From contig JAQBQL010000133.1 of the NCBI GenBank assembly GCA_028287035.1, positions 1-64,000 on the forward strand: a stretch of 64,000 bases of DNA, written 5' to 3'. Source of the DNA: Labilithrix sp. GTDB taxonomy: Bacteria; Myxococcota; Polyangia; Polyangiales; Polyangiaceae. Both the position numbers and the translations under genes were made by a program. Below, piece after piece: positions 19,264-29,000 of this stretch (its first letter is position 1; each line of letters starts with the position of its first letter). The notes under the pieces are model-generated. The model worked only from the letters and a program-made list of their open reading frames with translations. It searched no databases and was not told the origin of the DNA.

Positions 19264-20090
19264 CGACGTGACCGGGTGGGGAAGGGGTTGGAGAGGACGG
19301 CGTGCTCCTCGGCGACCAGCTCGGCCTGCTCGCCCGCGGCGCGTTCGGAGTGGGCGTCCTGCTCGAGCGCGCGGAAACGCTCCTCGTCGCTCGCGTCGAC
19401 GCGGAGGCGGGGAGCGTCATCGCTGGTCACGCTGTAGCGGACCTCGGCGTCGTCGCCGACGTCGATGCGGGTGCGATCGTGGACGGTGAGCCGCGTGAGC
19501 AGCGCGTCGGCCTGCGCGGGCTCGATCTCGAGCCGACGCGCCAGCTCGGGGACGGTGACGCCCTGCTTCGCCTGCTTCGTGATCTCCTCGGCGGCGGCGA
19601 GCCATGCGCGCTCCTCCGCCTCGCGCGCGCCCTCCTGCGCCTCGGCGGCACGGCCGCGGGCCCGCACGGCGAGGATCAACGGCGCGACGCTCGCCGCGAG
19701 CAGCAGCAGCTTGAGCACGATCGCCGCGGGCCAGAGCGACAGCGTGAGGAGCGTGAAGATGGCCGCCTGCAGCGCGAAGGCAACGGTGCTCGCACGCGCG
19801 CGGCGCGACCGTGAGAGCGAGGCCTTCGCCTCACGCAGCGGCTGCGCGGCGTCGGGACCTCCCGCGCCGGTCGGCACGCGCGGACCCCCGCACACGCCGC
19901 ACGCGAACGAGGGAAGGGCGGCGGCGGAGCCACGGGCCGACGAACGGCGCGGCGTCGCCCGCGCGATCGACCCGCAGTGCGGGCAACGGTTGTTCTCGCC
20001 GCTCGCGAACCCGCACGACGTGCAGGTGCCGTTCACGACGGTCCCTCGCCCGCAGGCGGAGCACGTGGGCGGCGAGGAGGTCACGGCCAT
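19260..20090 (-). CDS. Zinc-ribbon membrane protein with winged-helix-like C-terminus, unknown function
   Basis: 276 residues. Two N-terminal CxxC pairs form zinc ribbons (CSACGRG...CTSCGF and CPHCGS), with a further CGVCGG at 64. Two hydrophobic segments lie at about 105-145. The region VTVPELARRLEIEPAQADALL (about 180-205) looks like a helix-turn-helix of winged-helix type, followed by a charged tail. It is coupled by a 4-base overlap to the DNA methyltransferase downstream. The combination of a zinc ribbon, a membrane pair and a DNA-binding-like domain could fit a membrane-tethered regulator. No family was recognised. Confidence 0.55.
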   Translation of the reverse strand: MAVTSSPPTCSACGRGTVVNGTCTSCGFASGENNRCPHCGSIARATPRRSSARGSAAALPSFACGVCGGPRVPTGAGGPDAAQPLREAKASLSRSRRARASTVAFALQAAIFTLLTLSLWPAAIVLKLLLLAASVAPLILAVRARGRAAEAQEGAREAEERAWLAAAEEITKQAKQGVTVPELARRLEIEPAQADALLTRLTVHDRTRIDVGDDAEVRYSVTSDDAPRLRVDASDEERFRALEQDAHSERAAGEQAELVAEEHAVLSNPFPTRSRR

Positions 20091-20153
20091 GACGCCGTGA
20101 ACCTACTCGACCTTCGCGCCGGCGTGTTGCGCTCGCGTCTTGCGCTCGCGTCT

Positions 20154-20846
20154 TCAGGGATGAACGATGGAGGTGCCCGGCGGGGGGACGAACTTGAAGC
20201 GACCTTCGGGGACCGGCTCGTTGACCTTCGGGTTCTCGAAGTCGAAGCGGTTGCGGTTGCCCTGGCCGTCGACGATGAGCACGCGCCGCACCTGCGAGGT
20301 CGCCGCGTCGACGTAGAAGAGGACCTTCTGGTAGGCCGGCGAGGCGGTCTTCGGGGTGCCGACGAGCACCTGGCCGCCCGGGAAGCTCATGGCGGCGCCC
20401 TCGTAGAGCTCGAAATTGAACGTGTCGGCGAGCTTGCCGCCGCCGACCAGGAACGACAGGGCCGCGGGGTACTGCGACTTGTCGACGTTCTGCTCGAACA
20501 TCTGCTTGTTCGCCGCCTCGTAGACCTTGAGGACCTGACCGTCCGACACGACGCGGTTGTCCTTCGGCTCCGAGTACTCCCAGTGCATCTTGCCGGGCTT
20601 CGCGAACGTGACGCGGCCCTTCGACTGCTTCTTCACGTTGTGGCTCTTCACGAAGAACTCCTGCGTGAAGTCGCTCGAGAAGGAGGTCGTCTTGTCGTAG
20701 AAGGCCTGCACCTTGCCGAGGACGGCCTGCGCCTGCGCCGGTGCCAGCGCGGTCGCGGCCGCCTGAGCGGGAGCGTCGGTGGCGATGAAGGGGACGCCCG
20801 CGACGAGGAGACCGGCGAAGACCAGGGACGTGAGGCGGCGGTTCAT
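20154..20846 (-). CDS. lolA: Outer-membrane lipoprotein carrier protein LolA
   Basis: 230 residues with an N-terminal signal peptide (to about 30) and the LolA beta-sheet domain. Features include FSSDFTQEFFVKSHNVKK, GKMHWEYSEPKDNRVVSDGQ, the hydrophobic FLVGGGKL and the C-terminal RFKFVPPPGTSIV. It ferries lipoproteins released by LolCDE across the periplasm to the outer membrane. That role suits a genome with as many lipoproteins as this window shows. The ribosome site GGAGAGCTC precedes ATG 20846. ruvC lies 97 bases upstream. Confidence 0.92.
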   Translation of the reverse strand: MNRRLTSLVFAGLLVAGVPFIATDAPAQAAATALAPAQAQAVLGKVQAFYDKTTSFSSDFTQEFFVKSHNVKKQSKGRVTFAKPGKMHWEYSEPKDNRVVSDGQVLKVYEAANKQMFEQNVDKSQYPAALSFLVGGGKLADTFNFELYEGAAMSFPGGQVLVGTPKTASPAYQKVLFYVDAATSQVRRVLIVDGQGNRNRFDFENPKVNEPVPEGRFKFVPPPGTSIVHP

Positions 20847-20943
20847 GAGCTCTCCGAGGGGGACGGCAACGGGCCTACCCGTCTGACGTAGGACCCCGGT
20901 GCAATATTGCCGCCCTCGTCCGGCCGCAAGCTTCTCGGGCTGT

Positions 20944-21474
20944 TCAGCGCGGCCGTGGGCGGCCGGCGCCGCCGCTGATCGGGACCCGGGCGCCCGGGAG
21001 CGCCCGGCCCTGCAGATGCGTCACAGCGATCGCGAGGGCGTCGGCGGCGTCCGACGGTGGGGCCGTCGCCAGGCCGAGGATGACCCGGATCATCTGGGCC
21101 ACCTGCGTCTTGTCGGCGCGCCCGGTGCCCGCGACCGACAGCTTCACGCGGGCCGGCGGGTACTCGTAGACGCAGAGGCCGGCGCGCGCGCAGACGAGGA
21201 GCCCGACCCCGCGCGCGTGTCCCAGCTTGCCGGCGGACGATGCGTTCTTCGCGAAGAACATCGACTCGATGCTCGCCTCGAGCGGGGTGAACCGACCGAG
21301 CACGTCGGCGAGCGCGCTCTCGATGGCGACGAGCCGGTCGCCGAGGGCCCCCTCGTCGGTGACGCTCACGACGCCGTGCGCGATGTGATGCATGCGCGCG
21401 CCGATGCGACGCACCACGCCCCACCCGAAGTGGCGCGTGCCGGGATCGAGGCCCAGCACGGTGACGTCACTCAC
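20944..21474 (-). CDS. ruvC: Holliday junction endonuclease RuvC
   Basis: 176 residues. The four acidic metal ligands are present: Asp10 (GLDPG), Glu70 (SIESMFF), Asp142 and Asp145 (PSDAADALA). It is a dimeric nuclease that cuts Holliday junctions after RuvAB branch migration. ruvA and ruvB are not in this window. The GTG start overlaps the stop of yebC by 4 bases, the classic yebC-ruvC arrangement. Length is normal for the family, with a short Arg/Pro-rich tail. Confidence 0.95.
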   Translation of the reverse strand: MSDVTVLGLDPGTRHFGWGVVRRIGARMHHIAHGVVSVTDEGALGDRLVAIESALADVLGRFTPLEASIESMFFAKNASSAGKLGHARGVGLLVCARAGLCVYEYPPARVKLSVAGTGRADKTQVAQMIRVILGLATAPPSDAADALAIAVTHLQGRALPGARVPISGGAGRPRPR

Positions 21475-22217
21475 GAGATCTTCGCGAGCTCCTCGTCGCT
21501 GACGTCGAAGTCCGCGTACACGTGTGCGACGTCGTCGTGGTCGTCGAGCACCTCGGCGAGGTTCAGCAGCACCTCCGCGTCACGCCCGGAGACGAGCTTC
21601 TTGTTCTTCGGGACGAACGCGAGCTGCGACTCCTTGACCGCGATCTTCGCGGCCTCGAGCGCGTCGAGGACGGTGCCGAGCGCCTCGGGCGGGGTGGTGA
21701 CCGTCCACGTCTCGCCGTCGTCCACGTAGTCCTCGGCGCCCGAGCCGACCGCGACCTCCATGAGCTGGTCCTCGTTGGCCGACGCCTTCTCGAGGATGAC
21801 GAGGCCCTTGCGATCGAAGCCCCACGCGGCCACCCCGGCGCCGCCCAGGTTGCCGTTGTTCTTCTCGAAGATCTTCCGGAGCTCGGCGACGGTGCGGTTC
21901 CGGTTGTCGGTCGCGCCCTCCACCATGAAGAGGATGCCGCCCGGGCCCGTGCCCTCGTAGACGACGTCCTCGAAGCTCGTGCCTTCCATCTCGCCGGCGC
22001 CGCGCTTCACCGCGTTCTTGATGGTGTCGCCCGGCATCGACTGCGCCTTCGCGTCGGCGATGGCTTTGCGGAGGCGGGCGTTGTTGCTCGGGTCACCGCC
22101 GCCCATGCGAGCGGCGACGTTGAGCTCCTTGATCAACTTCGTGAAGAGCTTCCCGCGCTTGGCGTCGGTCGCGCCCTTCTTGCGCTTGATCGTCGCCCAC
22201 TTCGAATGCCCGCTCAT
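21471..22217 (-). CDS. yebC: YebC/PmpR-family protein
   Basis: 248 residues beginning MSGHSKWATIKRKKGATDAKRG, the family hallmark, with ARMGGGDPSNNARLR and the acidic C-terminus. YebC/TACO1 proteins act in translation of difficult peptide stretches and have also been described as transcriptional regulators; which role applies here is not visible. Translationally coupled to ruvC. The gene starts 52 bases before the end of the large upstream gene, on the same strand. Confidence 0.95.
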   Translation of the reverse strand: MSGHSKWATIKRKKGATDAKRGKLFTKLIKELNVAARMGGGDPSNNARLRKAIADAKAQSMPGDTIKNAVKRGAGEMEGTSFEDVVYEGTGPGGILFMVEGATDNRNRTVAELRKIFEKNNGNLGGAGVAAWGFDRKGLVILEKASANEDQLMEVAVGSGAEDYVDDGETWTVTTPPEALGTVLDALEAAKIAVKESQLAFVPKNKKLVSGRDAEVLLNLAEVLDDHDDVAHVYADFDVSDEELAKIS

Positions 22218-22269
22218 CGCGGTCCACCCTATTCAAAGGCGCACTCGCGCGCAAGCTGCCGCACAGCCC

Positions 22270-25200
22270 TCACGGCGCGGGAGGCTTGACGCGCAGGGAG
22301 GCGCGGAAGCCGTCGTCGGCGCGGTGCGTCTCGGTGACGAACGCGTCGTACTTGTCCTGGGGGACGGTGCCGGTCGACACGTCGAGGGTGAAGTCCTCCT
22401 CGACCGTGTTGCCGGAGACGGAGATCGTCCGCGACGCGCTCATGAGCGGTCCCTTGCCATCGAAGGGTCCGGGGAGGCGCAGGAACGACGCCCGCGGCGG
22501 GAGCTCGACGCGCCGGCGCATGTGGTACTGCGAGGCGTGGTTGATCGCGAGCGCGCTCTCGCGCGATCCCTGCGTCGCGTACGTCGCGCTGAGGGACGTC
22601 GTGTACGGCCGCGGGAAGACGTAGTGCACGGGGTCGAGGCCGGGCAGCACCCACGTGCGCGTCCCGACCTTGATGCCCTCGACCTGCGCGTAGGCCGGAG
22701 CGGTGAGCTCGGCGCGGATCGCGACCTGCCAGCTTCCCTCGGTCGACGACAGCTCCACCTTCTCGACGGTGGCGAAGGGGACCCACGCGAGCGCGATGCC
22801 GCGCAGCGCCCGCTGACGCTCGTTGCCGACGAGGCGCACGAGGGCCTCCGCGAGGTCCTGCGCGGACCGGCCACGGAGGAGCACGGTGAGGGAGCCCTTG
22901 GCGTTGCCCTCGTCATCGATGACGAGCCGCTCGTCGATCTCGTCGCGCTCGCCGTCACCGCCGAGGTTCGGGAGCGGCCCGATGCGGCCGGTGTCGCGGA
23001 GGGCCTGGCGACCACGCAGCTCCGGTGAGATCCGCCCGGCGGGCAGCGGAGGGCCCGGCACGTCGGCGTCGATCCACACGTCTTCCATGACGCCCGGGTC
23101 CTTCGCGGAGGGCACGTGCGCCACCGCGAGCGGGTGCATGAAGCGACCGAAGTGCGGAGGGAAGGAGGGGCTGTCCGAGAACGGGTCGTTCTCGGCGACG
23201 ACGATGTCGGTGTGGATCCCGAGCTCGCGGAGCGCGCGCACCACGAGCCACGTGCGGCTGCCTTCGTGGGTCGCGAGCATGGTGCGAGCGGTCGTCTGCC
23301 CGCCGGCGCGGCCGAGGTCCATGTCGGCGAGGAGGATGCCCGAGGCCTCCTTCACGGCCTGACCGGAGGCGGCGACCACCTTGTCGACGAGCGCGCGCGA
23401 CGGGCCACACGGCTTGCCGTCGCACACGTCGAGGGCGCGCGCCCAGGCCGTGACCTCGGGGCTGTCGGCATCGAGCGCCGCGACGGTCTCGCGGAGCCCG
23501 CGGCCGACGTCTTCCCAGGTCGTCGTGGAGATGCTGACGCCCACGTTCCGATCCATCTTCGGCACGCCGTACTCGACGCGCCGGACCGACCGGTCCTTCA
23601 TCCGCCACGTGAGGACGCGCTTGCCCTGCTCGGTGCGCTCCTCGGCCTTGCCGAGCATCGGGTGGCTCCACACCGAGGCGGTGAGGCCCGGCGGAAGGCG
23701 GAACTCGATCGACGCGTCGCGGACGGCGGTGCGCTCGGGCAGCAGATCCGGGGTGTCGATGCCCATGTTGCCCATCTCGCCGGGGATGCCCCAGCCCTCG
23801 TAGATCGCCTCGACGGCGTCGCCCGCCTCGAGCTGCGAGAGGTCGGCGTGCGATTGCGCGGCCCGCGGCGTAGCGTCGGGCAGGAGGATGCGGCCGTCCT
23901 TCTTGAGGATGCGGCGGCGGAGGATGCGGATGGTGTCGCGCCCGTAGACGAGCGGCGAGCTCGCCTCGGCGTTCGACTCCACGTCGGTGGTGCCCATCAC
24001 GCGTCGCACGTCGAGCATCGTGAAGTGCGTGAGGCCGTTCGGCTCGACGTCGTAACGCTCCTGGTGCGCGAGGATCGCCGTCGCCGCGTTCGCGAGGAGC
24101 GGTCCGGTCTTGTCGTCGTTCGCGACGCGCTCGGCGATGCCCTCGAACGGCGCGATGGGATCGTCCCCGGCGGCGCGGAGGAGGCTCGGCAGCGCGCCTG
24201 GCGCGTCGCGTGCGATGGTCGCGAAGCGAAGGAGATCGGGCGTCGCTGCCTTGCCCTTGACCGCGAACATGGTGCCGATCTGACGGTCGCCCGGGTTCAT
24301 CCGGTCCTGGAGCGCGCTGGCGAGCTGGAGGTTGCCGACCTCGAGGGCGTCGCGTGTCGAGAGCGACAGGTACAGCTGCGGAGCGCCGGCGAGAGCGCGC
24401 AGCCGCTGCAGCTCGAGCTCGGCGCCGTTGCGATCACCGACCGTGAGCTTCGCGTTGTAGCAGGCGAGGCTCGTGCGATCGCCGGCGGCGCGGGCGTCGC
24501 AGTCGAAGGCCTCGTTCTCGCGTCCGGTTCGCTCGAAGGCGAGCCGCTCGATGCCGCGGAGCAAGGTGGTGCCGTCGATGGCAGACTTCGCGCGGTCGTA
24601 CGAGCTGCGCGCGCGGTCGTAGAGGTGCTCGCGCCCGGCGGCCACCGCGTCGAACGCGTCGAGCAGCGCCGGCGTCGTCTTGCCGGATTTCCCCTTGGCG
24701 CGTGTCTTGTCGAGATCGTTGAGCGCCTCGATGTTCGACTCGGCGCGTCCGACGCGGACGCCCGCGAGGACGGCGTGCTCGACGATGGCCTCCCAGGAGG
24801 CGGGCCACGTCTCGAGCACGCGCTCGTACGCGGTGCGCGCACGCTCGCTGCTCTTCACGCCCGGCAGATCGCGGGCGAGCCGGACCGCGCGCGCGTAGGC
24901 GAGGAGGAGCTCGGGCGGCGCGTCGGTCCGCGCGACCTGTCCGTGCAGCAGGTTCTCGGCGGTGCGGCTCTCGCGGGCCGCGAGCGCGCCGAGGGCGGCG
25001 GCGAGACGGTCGTCGTCGGACTTCGGGGCGGGGGTGGCCTGCGCGATGGCGCGCTTGATCGCGACGTTGGCCTTCGCGCCGGCGACGGGCGCGTGCGAGC
25101 GGAGCGGCTTGCCGTCCTCGTCCCACACGCCGAGCTGGACCGTCTCGAAGTCGGAGTCCATGCCGACGCGCGCCACGACGCGCAGCGTGCCGGCGCTCGC

Positions 25201-26046
25201 CGCCTCGATCGTCGCGAAGCGCGAGACCGGACCCTGGCCGAGCGCGTTGGACCGCTCGACCGCGAGCTGGCCTCCGGCGCGGACCACCGCCGCGCTGTTC
25301 GTGCGGATCGCGACGCCGAGCCAGCCGGCCTTCGGGACGTCGACGTCGACGACCACGTCGCGAACGCCGTGCGCATTGAGCTGCGCGTAGAGCGGCAGAT
25401 GGCACCCGAGCGCCGTGACCTGTCCCGGCGCGAGCCTCGGCAGGAACGGTCCCGGGCCCTTCACCTCGGCGGGCGCCGGGGTCCCGGGCACGTCGACGGT
25501 GGTGGGCTCGCCCGCGGTGCTCACGGGCGTGTAGCTGATCGGACCGACGACGCTCGCGCTGCGCACGCACCCGGTGCGCACGCGGAGGGCATCGGCGTTC
25601 GCGGCGTCCCCGCGGCGCTCCGCGAGGGCGAGGCGTGCCTCGGCGACGAGCGCGGCCGCGAACGGTCCCTCGGCGTGCTCCTGCACGCGCGCGAGGCGTG
25701 CGTCGAGCGACGGCTTCAGCGCCGATGGCGGCACGCGGTCGGCGAGGGCGCTCGAGGTGCCGACGTCGCTGAACGCCGACACGCTGCGATGCACGAGCGC
25801 GTCGAGCGCCGCCATCGCGACGGGGATCGACTCGGGATCGTCGGGCGACGTCGCGGCGTTGTCGAGCGCGCGCACGTAGAGGTCGACCGCCTTCACCTGG
25901 TCGCCGGTCGCCTCCTCGCGGAAGGCGACGGCGAGGGGACCGGTCAGCTTGCCCTGCGCGTGCGGGGACTTCACGCGGTCGCCGTCACCACACGCGGCGA
26001 GCGCCGCGAGGGCCGACGCGACGAGAGCGAGACGCAGAGCTTTCAC
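22270..26046 (-). CDS. Giant TPR/DUF3857-like lipoprotein with degenerate transglutaminase domain
   Basis: 1258 residues. MKALRLALVASALAALAACGD is a lipoprotein signal, so the protein should sit in the periplasm or outer membrane. The first 600 residues are helical and repeat-like (TPR style). The DUF3857-like part (about 700-900) includes FTMLDVRRVM, RIEFRLPPG-like stretches and EAGDAVEAIYEGW. The transglutaminase segment is present, but the catalytic Cys position reads ATHEGSRTWLVVRALRELGI, with no Cys where the partner protein has REGDCDDKAMLLI. The domain therefore looks catalytically dead. The start overlaps the stop of the active-looking paralogue upstream by 4 bases (ATGA), so the two are made together. 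Confidence 0.7.
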   Translation of the reverse strand: MKALRLALVASALAALAACGDGDRVKSPHAQGKLTGPLAVAFREEATGDQVKAVDLYVRALDNAATSPDDPESIPVAMAALDALVHRSVSAFSDVGTSSALADRVPPSALKPSLDARLARVQEHAEGPFAAALVAEARLALAERRGDAANADALRVRTGCVRSASVVGPISYTPVSTAGEPTTVDVPGTPAPAEVKGPGPFLPRLAPGQVTALGCHLPLYAQLNAHGVRDVVVDVDVPKAGWLGVAIRTNSAAVVRAGGQLAVERSNALGQGPVSRFATIEAASAGTLRVVARVGMDSDFETVQLGVWDEDGKPLRSHAPVAGAKANVAIKRAIAQATPAPKSDDDRLAAALGALAARESRTAENLLHGQVARTDAPPELLLAYARAVRLARDLPGVKSSERARTAYERVLETWPASWEAIVEHAVLAGVRVGRAESNIEALNDLDKTRAKGKSGKTTPALLDAFDAVAAGREHLYDRARSSYDRAKSAIDGTTLLRGIERLAFERTGRENEAFDCDARAAGDRTSLACYNAKLTVGDRNGAELELQRLRALAGAPQLYLSLSTRDALEVGNLQLASALQDRMNPGDRQIGTMFAVKGKAATPDLLRFATIARDAPGALPSLLRAAGDDPIAPFEGIAERVANDDKTGPLLANAATAILAHQERYDVEPNGLTHFTMLDVRRVMGTTDVESNAEASSPLVYGRDTIRILRRRILKKDGRILLPDATPRAAQSHADLSQLEAGDAVEAIYEGWGIPGEMGNMGIDTPDLLPERTAVRDASIEFRLPPGLTASVWSHPMLGKAEERTEQGKRVLTWRMKDRSVRRVEYGVPKMDRNVGVSISTTTWEDVGRGLRETVAALDADSPEVTAWARALDVCDGKPCGPSRALVDKVVAASGQAVKEASGILLADMDLGRAGGQTTARTMLATHEGSRTWLVVRALRELGIHTDIVVAENDPFSDSPSFPPHFGRFMHPLAVAHVPSAKDPGVMEDVWIDADVPGPPLPAGRISPELRGRQALRDTGRIGPLPNLGGDGERDEIDERLVIDDEGNAKGSLTVLLRGRSAQDLAEALVRLVGNERQRALRGIALAWVPFATVEKVELSSTEGSWQVAIRAELTAPAYAQVEGIKVGTRTWVLPGLDPVHYVFPRPYTTSLSATYATQGSRESALAINHASQYHMRRRVELPPRASFLRLPGPFDGKGPLMSASRTISVSGNTVEEDFTLDVSTGTVPQDKYDAFVTETHRADDGFRASLRVKPPAP

Positions 26047-29000
26047 TTCTCACCCCCGGCCGGCACGAGCCGGACTTCCTTGTGCATGAGCGCGTCGACC
26101 TGCTGGATGAAGCCGCGCCAGGCGGCGTACTTGTCGACCGGGATCTGGTGCTGGTCGAAGACGACGCTGCGCTTGATGAGGAGCACGCGCGCATCCTTCG
26201 GGTCACGACCGATCTCGATCTTCGCGCGCCCGAAGGCGCCGCCGTTGGCCTCGCCGCCGGGCGGGAGATCGCCCCACGCGAAGCCCGCCGGCGCGATCAC
26301 GCGCGTGGTGCGGTTCTGGTGGCTCGGGGCGAGGTACGGCGGCAGCTGGACGGGCAGGGTGCGCGTCGTGAGCGGCGCGAGCGAGGAGCCGTAGGTGTTC
26401 GCGGGCGAGAGCGACAGCACGAGATCCTTGCCCTCGCGCCGCGCCATCCCGCGCGACTTCGCCTTGTACTTCACGCTGGCCTGGCCGCCCGTGAGGTCGC
26501 CCTTGAAGTCGATGTTCTTGTCGAGCTCGACGCTCGGGAACCACGGGCCGACGAGGTTGTCCTCGACGTACTGCCCGCGCGCCTCCGCCTGCGTCAGGTT
26601 CGAGCGGAGCCAGAAGGCGGCGTCGCCGCTGTGCTTCTCCTCGCCGGTGACCTCGCCCGAGCCGTCGGGAAAAACGGTGAGGGTCCAGAGGACGTCCGAG
26701 CCGTGATCGTCGGGCGAGCTCGCGGGGAGCTGCACGACCTCGGCGGGCCCCGCATCCATGCGGAGCCCGTAGGCGCGCGCGTCCATCGCCGGCACCGGGC
26801 CGAGCCGCGACATCGGGCTCGTCGCGTCGAGGTACTGGCCGCCGTTCGGGCCGGGCAGGTAGGCGATGCCGTGGTCGAAGCGCGGGACCGCCGCGTTCTT
26901 CGAGAGGAGGAGCGACGGCTCGCCGGTGAGCCGCGTCTGGACCATCACCTCCTGCGCCTCGATGCCGACCGACTTGAGCAGCGTGATGAGGAGCATCGCC
27001 TTGTCGTCGCAGTCGCCCTCGCGCCTCGCGAGGAGCTGCTGCGGGCGGTTCGGTAGCCACCACTCACCGCTCACGTAGTTCACGTAGCGGATGTCGTCGG
27101 ACACGAACTCGAAGAGCGCGCGGAGCTTCTGGTCGCGCGTCGTCTTGCCCTTCGTGAGCTCGGCGGCCATGCGGCGCACCTCCTCGTCGGGCTCGGTGAA
27201 GCCGCGGACCGCCTCGGCGTACCACTTCCGGAAGTCGTCCCACGTGTGGAAGGTCGAACCGACGATGACCGGCACCACCTCGGTGAGGGTCGGGATGAGC
27301 GGCTCCTCCGCGACGTTGAGGGGATTGTCCCAGACCATGTGGACCACGTGCATCCCGCGCTCGTCGGTCTCGGTCTTGCGGTAGGGCGCGAGCTTGTCGT
27401 GGAGGACGTCGACGTAGAGCTGGTGGCCGGGCAGCGTCTCCACGACCACCTCGTTGAAGAGGAGCGGATGCGCCGCGGTCGCGCCGGCGTAGTCCTGGAA
27501 GTAGTAGGGGGCGTCGGCTCTTCCGCCGACCGCGGTGCTCGTCCACTGCCGGATGACGACCTCGACGGTGTCGCCGGGCTCGAGCTCGGGCCAGCGGATG
27601 CGCGGGCGCATGCCGTCGTTGTGCTCCTCGACCGGGAACGCGATGCCGCCCGCCTTGCGGTGCACGCGCGCGCGCAGGATCTCGGTGACGTCGCCCTCGG
27701 GCGGGATCGGCTCGAAGAGCTCCTGCTGGGTGCGCGGGGGGATGACGATCTCGCGCGCATACTGGATGAGCTGCGACACGCGGTTGTCGGGGTGCATGCG
27801 CACGGCGCGGAGCCAGTGGAGCTCGCGGTCGGCGACGTCCGGCTTCTCGGGCACGCCCTTGCGACGCGCCAGGATCTTCTCGATGGGCGTGAGCCAGCGC
27901 TCGTCGTCGAGGCGCGGCGCCTCGGAGGACGGCGCGCCCGGTTTGCCACCGGACATGCGGAGCGCGAGCTCGGCGCGGTACTTCGCCTCTCCGGGTGCGA
28001 GCTCGCGGGCGCGGCGCAGGGCGACGAGCACGAGCTGCTGGTCCTTCGGCTCCTTCGAGCTCGCGGCGACCTCGCGCGCGAGCCCCGCCCATGTCTCGGG
28101 ACGGTTCGGCGCCCAGCGGGCGGCGGCGCGGTAGAGGAGCGCAGCCACGTCGTGCGCGCCGGCCTCGGTCACGTGGTTGGCGACCGACAGCGCCTCGTCG
28201 GCGTCATCCATGCCGCCGGCGTACGCATCCTGCGCGGCCTTCACGACCGCGTCCTTGCCGACCGAGCCCATCGCATCGACGAGCACCTCGCCCCGGATGC
28301 CGCGCTTCGCGAGCTCCTCGGTCGCGGCGCGCCAGGTCTGCGCGTCGTGCGAGCGCGCGAACGCGGTCAGCTCGACGAGGAAGTTGTTCGACACGCGCTC
28401 CCGGCCGGCCTTGAACACCGCGATGAGGTCGCGCATGGTCTGGATGGTGAGCACGTCGACGCGCAGCGAGCGCATCGTGCGCGCGGCGAGGAGCCGTGCC
28501 TCGTCGTCGGTCTTCGCATCGAGCTTCGTGCCGCGGAGCTGCGCGATGGCCCAGTCGGCCATGTCGGTCTCGAGGTGTTGCTCGACGAGCCGCCGATCGA
28601 TGAAGGCGACAGTGGCGGCGTCGCCGGCCTTGTCGGCCGCGGCGCGCGCGCGGTAGAGGCGCCCGCTCTTGTTGGCGCCGCTGCTGACCCAGGCCGCCAG
28701 CGCGAGGCGATCGGGATCGAGGCCGGGCGACTGGAGGACCGCATCGAGCTCACCGGCGACGCGCGGGCTCTTCTGGTCGTCGGCGCCGGAGAAGGTGCGG
28801 ATCACCGCGGCCTCGAGCAGCGCGTCCGGACCACCCTTGCCGGCGATGGCGCGCGTGAGCGCCGTCGTCAGCTTCTGCATCTTCGCCGTGCCCCACGCGA
28901 TGGTCTCGCCGGCGCCGAGCGCGAGGCTGGCGCTCTGCTCGACGACGACGGGCGCGCCCTTGGGATCGGTGATGCGCAGCCGCACGCGGCCGACGTCCTC

